This document shows, piece after piece, positions 63,240 through 64,000 of a DNA stretch of 64,000 bases. The translations under genes and the position numbers were made by a program. The DNA is from Pseudomonadota bacterium (GTDB lineage Bacteria; Pseudomonadota; Alphaproteobacteria; Rhizobiales; Hyphomicrobiaceae), in NCBI GenBank assembly GCA_023405815.1, contig JAEXXM010000019.1:8329-72328 (forward strand), read 5' to 3'. The notes below the pieces were generated by a model, which saw only the letters and a list, made by a program, of their open reading frames with translations, was not told the origin of the DNA and made no database searches. Each line of letters opens with the position of its first letter. Within the stretch, counting starts at the first letter, position 1.

Positions 63240-64000
63240 ATGTCGCGCATCCTCGATGCGATCGGCCGGCTGTTGCCTGCCTGGGCGCCAAGACGAGACG
63301 AGAAGGCGAGCGCGACAGGGGCGCTCATCGCCTGGGAGCCGTTGGGCCAGCCGGTGTGGAGCCCGCGCGACTATTCCGCCTTCGCGCGCGAAGGCTTCAT
63401 GCAGAACGCCATCGTCTATCGCAGCGTGCGCATGATTGCCGAGGCGGCGGCCTCGGTGCCGCTCTTGGCCTACGACGGCGATGAGGAGATCGAGGAGCAT
63501 CCGCTGCTCGATCTCATCGCGCGGCCATCGCCCGATCATACAGCGACCGACTTTCTGGAGGCCTGGTACGGGTTCCTGCTCGTTGCCGGCAACGCCTATG
63601 TCGAGGCGGTCGCCGTCTCCGGCCGCCTGCGCGAACTCTACGTGCTGCGCCCCGACCGCATGAAGGTGATCCCGGGGCCCTCTGGATGGCCGGAGGCTTT
63701 CGAGTATTCGGCCAATGGGACTTCAGTTCGCTTCGCCGAGGAGCCGGTGTCGGGCGTGCGGGCAATCCTGCACACGCGGCTCTTTCATCCCGACAACGAC
63801 CACTACGGGATGAGCCCGATCGAGGCGGCGGCGTCGGCGATCGACATCCACAACGAGGCCTCGGCGTGGAACAAGGCGCTGCTCGACAACTCGGCGCGGC
63901 CGTCGGGTGCGCTCGTCTATGCGGCGAAGAACGGCAACCTGACCGGCGAGCAGTTCAAGCGGCTGCGCGGCGAACTCGAGGCGGCGTTCCAGGGGGCACG
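63240..64000 (+). CDS. HK97-type phage/GTA portal protein (3' partial)
   Basis: 253 residues are visible and the frame is open at the right edge. Portal signatures are FMQNAIVYRSVRMIAEAAAS near the N terminus, DFLEAWYGFLLVAGNAYVEA, LYVLRPDRMKVIP and YGMSPIEAAASAIDIHNEAS. The protein would form the dodecameric DNA-entry ring of the capsid. AAGGA lies five bases before the ATG. It directly follows the large terminase (gap ~210 bases, filled by an inverted-repeat element), the order of a GTA cluster. Confidence 0.92.
   Translation, partial: MSRILDAIGRLLPAWAPRRDEKASATGALIAWEPLGQPVWSPRDYSAFAREGFMQNAIVYRSVRMIAEAAASVPLLAYDGDEEIEEHPLLDLIARPSPDHTATDFLEAWYGFLLVAGNAYVEAVAVSGRLRELYVLRPDRMKVIPGPSGWPEAFEYSANGTSVRFAEEPVSGVRAILHTRLFHPDNDHYGMSPIEAAASAIDIHNEASAWNKALLDNSARPSGALVYAAKNGNLTGEQFKRLRGELEAAFQGA

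Overview
The window is GC-rich, densely packed DNA from an alphaproteobacterium, most likely a member of the Hyphomicrobiales close to Hyphomicrobium or Filomicrobium. This is inferred from gene content: a MucR/Ros zinc-finger regulator, a DnaA-domain-IV protein next to a DUF6456 gene, DUF1491, DUF5330 and DUF2270 genes, serC of the alphaproteobacterial type, and the head of a gene transfer agent (GTA)-type capsid cluster. No rRNA, transposase, integrase or CRISPR array was seen. One tRNA gene, Arg(UCU), is present.

Layout. 0-4 kb: the end of a cytochrome c oxidase operon (two subunit III-type proteins and a subunit IV), converging on an oppositely oriented set of membrane proteins (DUF2189, a small two-helix protein, a PuuD-type Urate_ox_N protein). 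4-12.6 kb: a serine/glycine island, with serC-serA-serB on the minus strand and, divergently, gcvT-gcvH-gcvP behind a tandem glycine riboswitch. 12.6-15.7 kb: a glycan operon (DUF707, UDP-galactopyranose mutase, GT90-like transferase). 16-20 kb: a CNNM/CorC transporter, an OFA-type MFS carrier, a tyrosine phosphatase and tRNA-Arg. 20.3-22.4 kb: two convergent glycosyltransferases. 23.4-29.7 kb: a tautomerase and a TetR-controlled azoreductase/RND efflux operon with two operator repeats. 29.8-34.8 kb: a periplasmic molybdenum hydroxylase module (2Fe-2S subunit, TAT-exported Mo subunit, diheme cytochrome c, XdhC and MocA-type maturation factors). 34.8-40.8 kb: metC, an orphan amino-acid-binding protein, a membrane-anchored TPR-like protein and a pair of secreted beta-repeat proteins, one with a VWA domain. 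41-48.7 kb: nitroreductase, a lytic-transglycosylase-like remnant, nadK, cutA, a peptidoglycan-binding protein, a membrane protein ending in a phage-primase-type winged helix, and oligopeptidase B. 49-53.3 kb: mucR, the dnaA-domain-IV/DUF6456 pair, DUF2270 and a cytidylate-kinase-like/BON fusion. 53.3-60.8 kb: sufE, small conserved proteins, a PBP1-type penicillin-binding protein coupled to DUF1214/DUF1254 genes, and a diguanylate cyclase. 61.2-64 kb: GTA-like small terminase, large terminase and portal, cut by the right edge.

How the parts work together. The ser and gcv genes form one C1/serine-glycine module: serCAB makes serine, and glycine derived from it is sensed by the riboswitch that controls its cleavage. 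The Mo hydroxylase is packaged with its electron acceptor and its cofactor-handling proteins. The RND pump and azoreductase look like a xenobiotic-response operon.

Most of the window is ordinary chromosomal core. The parts that deserve a second look are the membrane/winged-helix gene near 45 kb, the kinase-like/BON fusion, the VWA/beta-repeat pair, the same-frame glf-UGA-GT90 junction, the riboswitch expression platform and the inverted-repeat element inside the GTA cluster. I did not find a clear example of a wholly new system.
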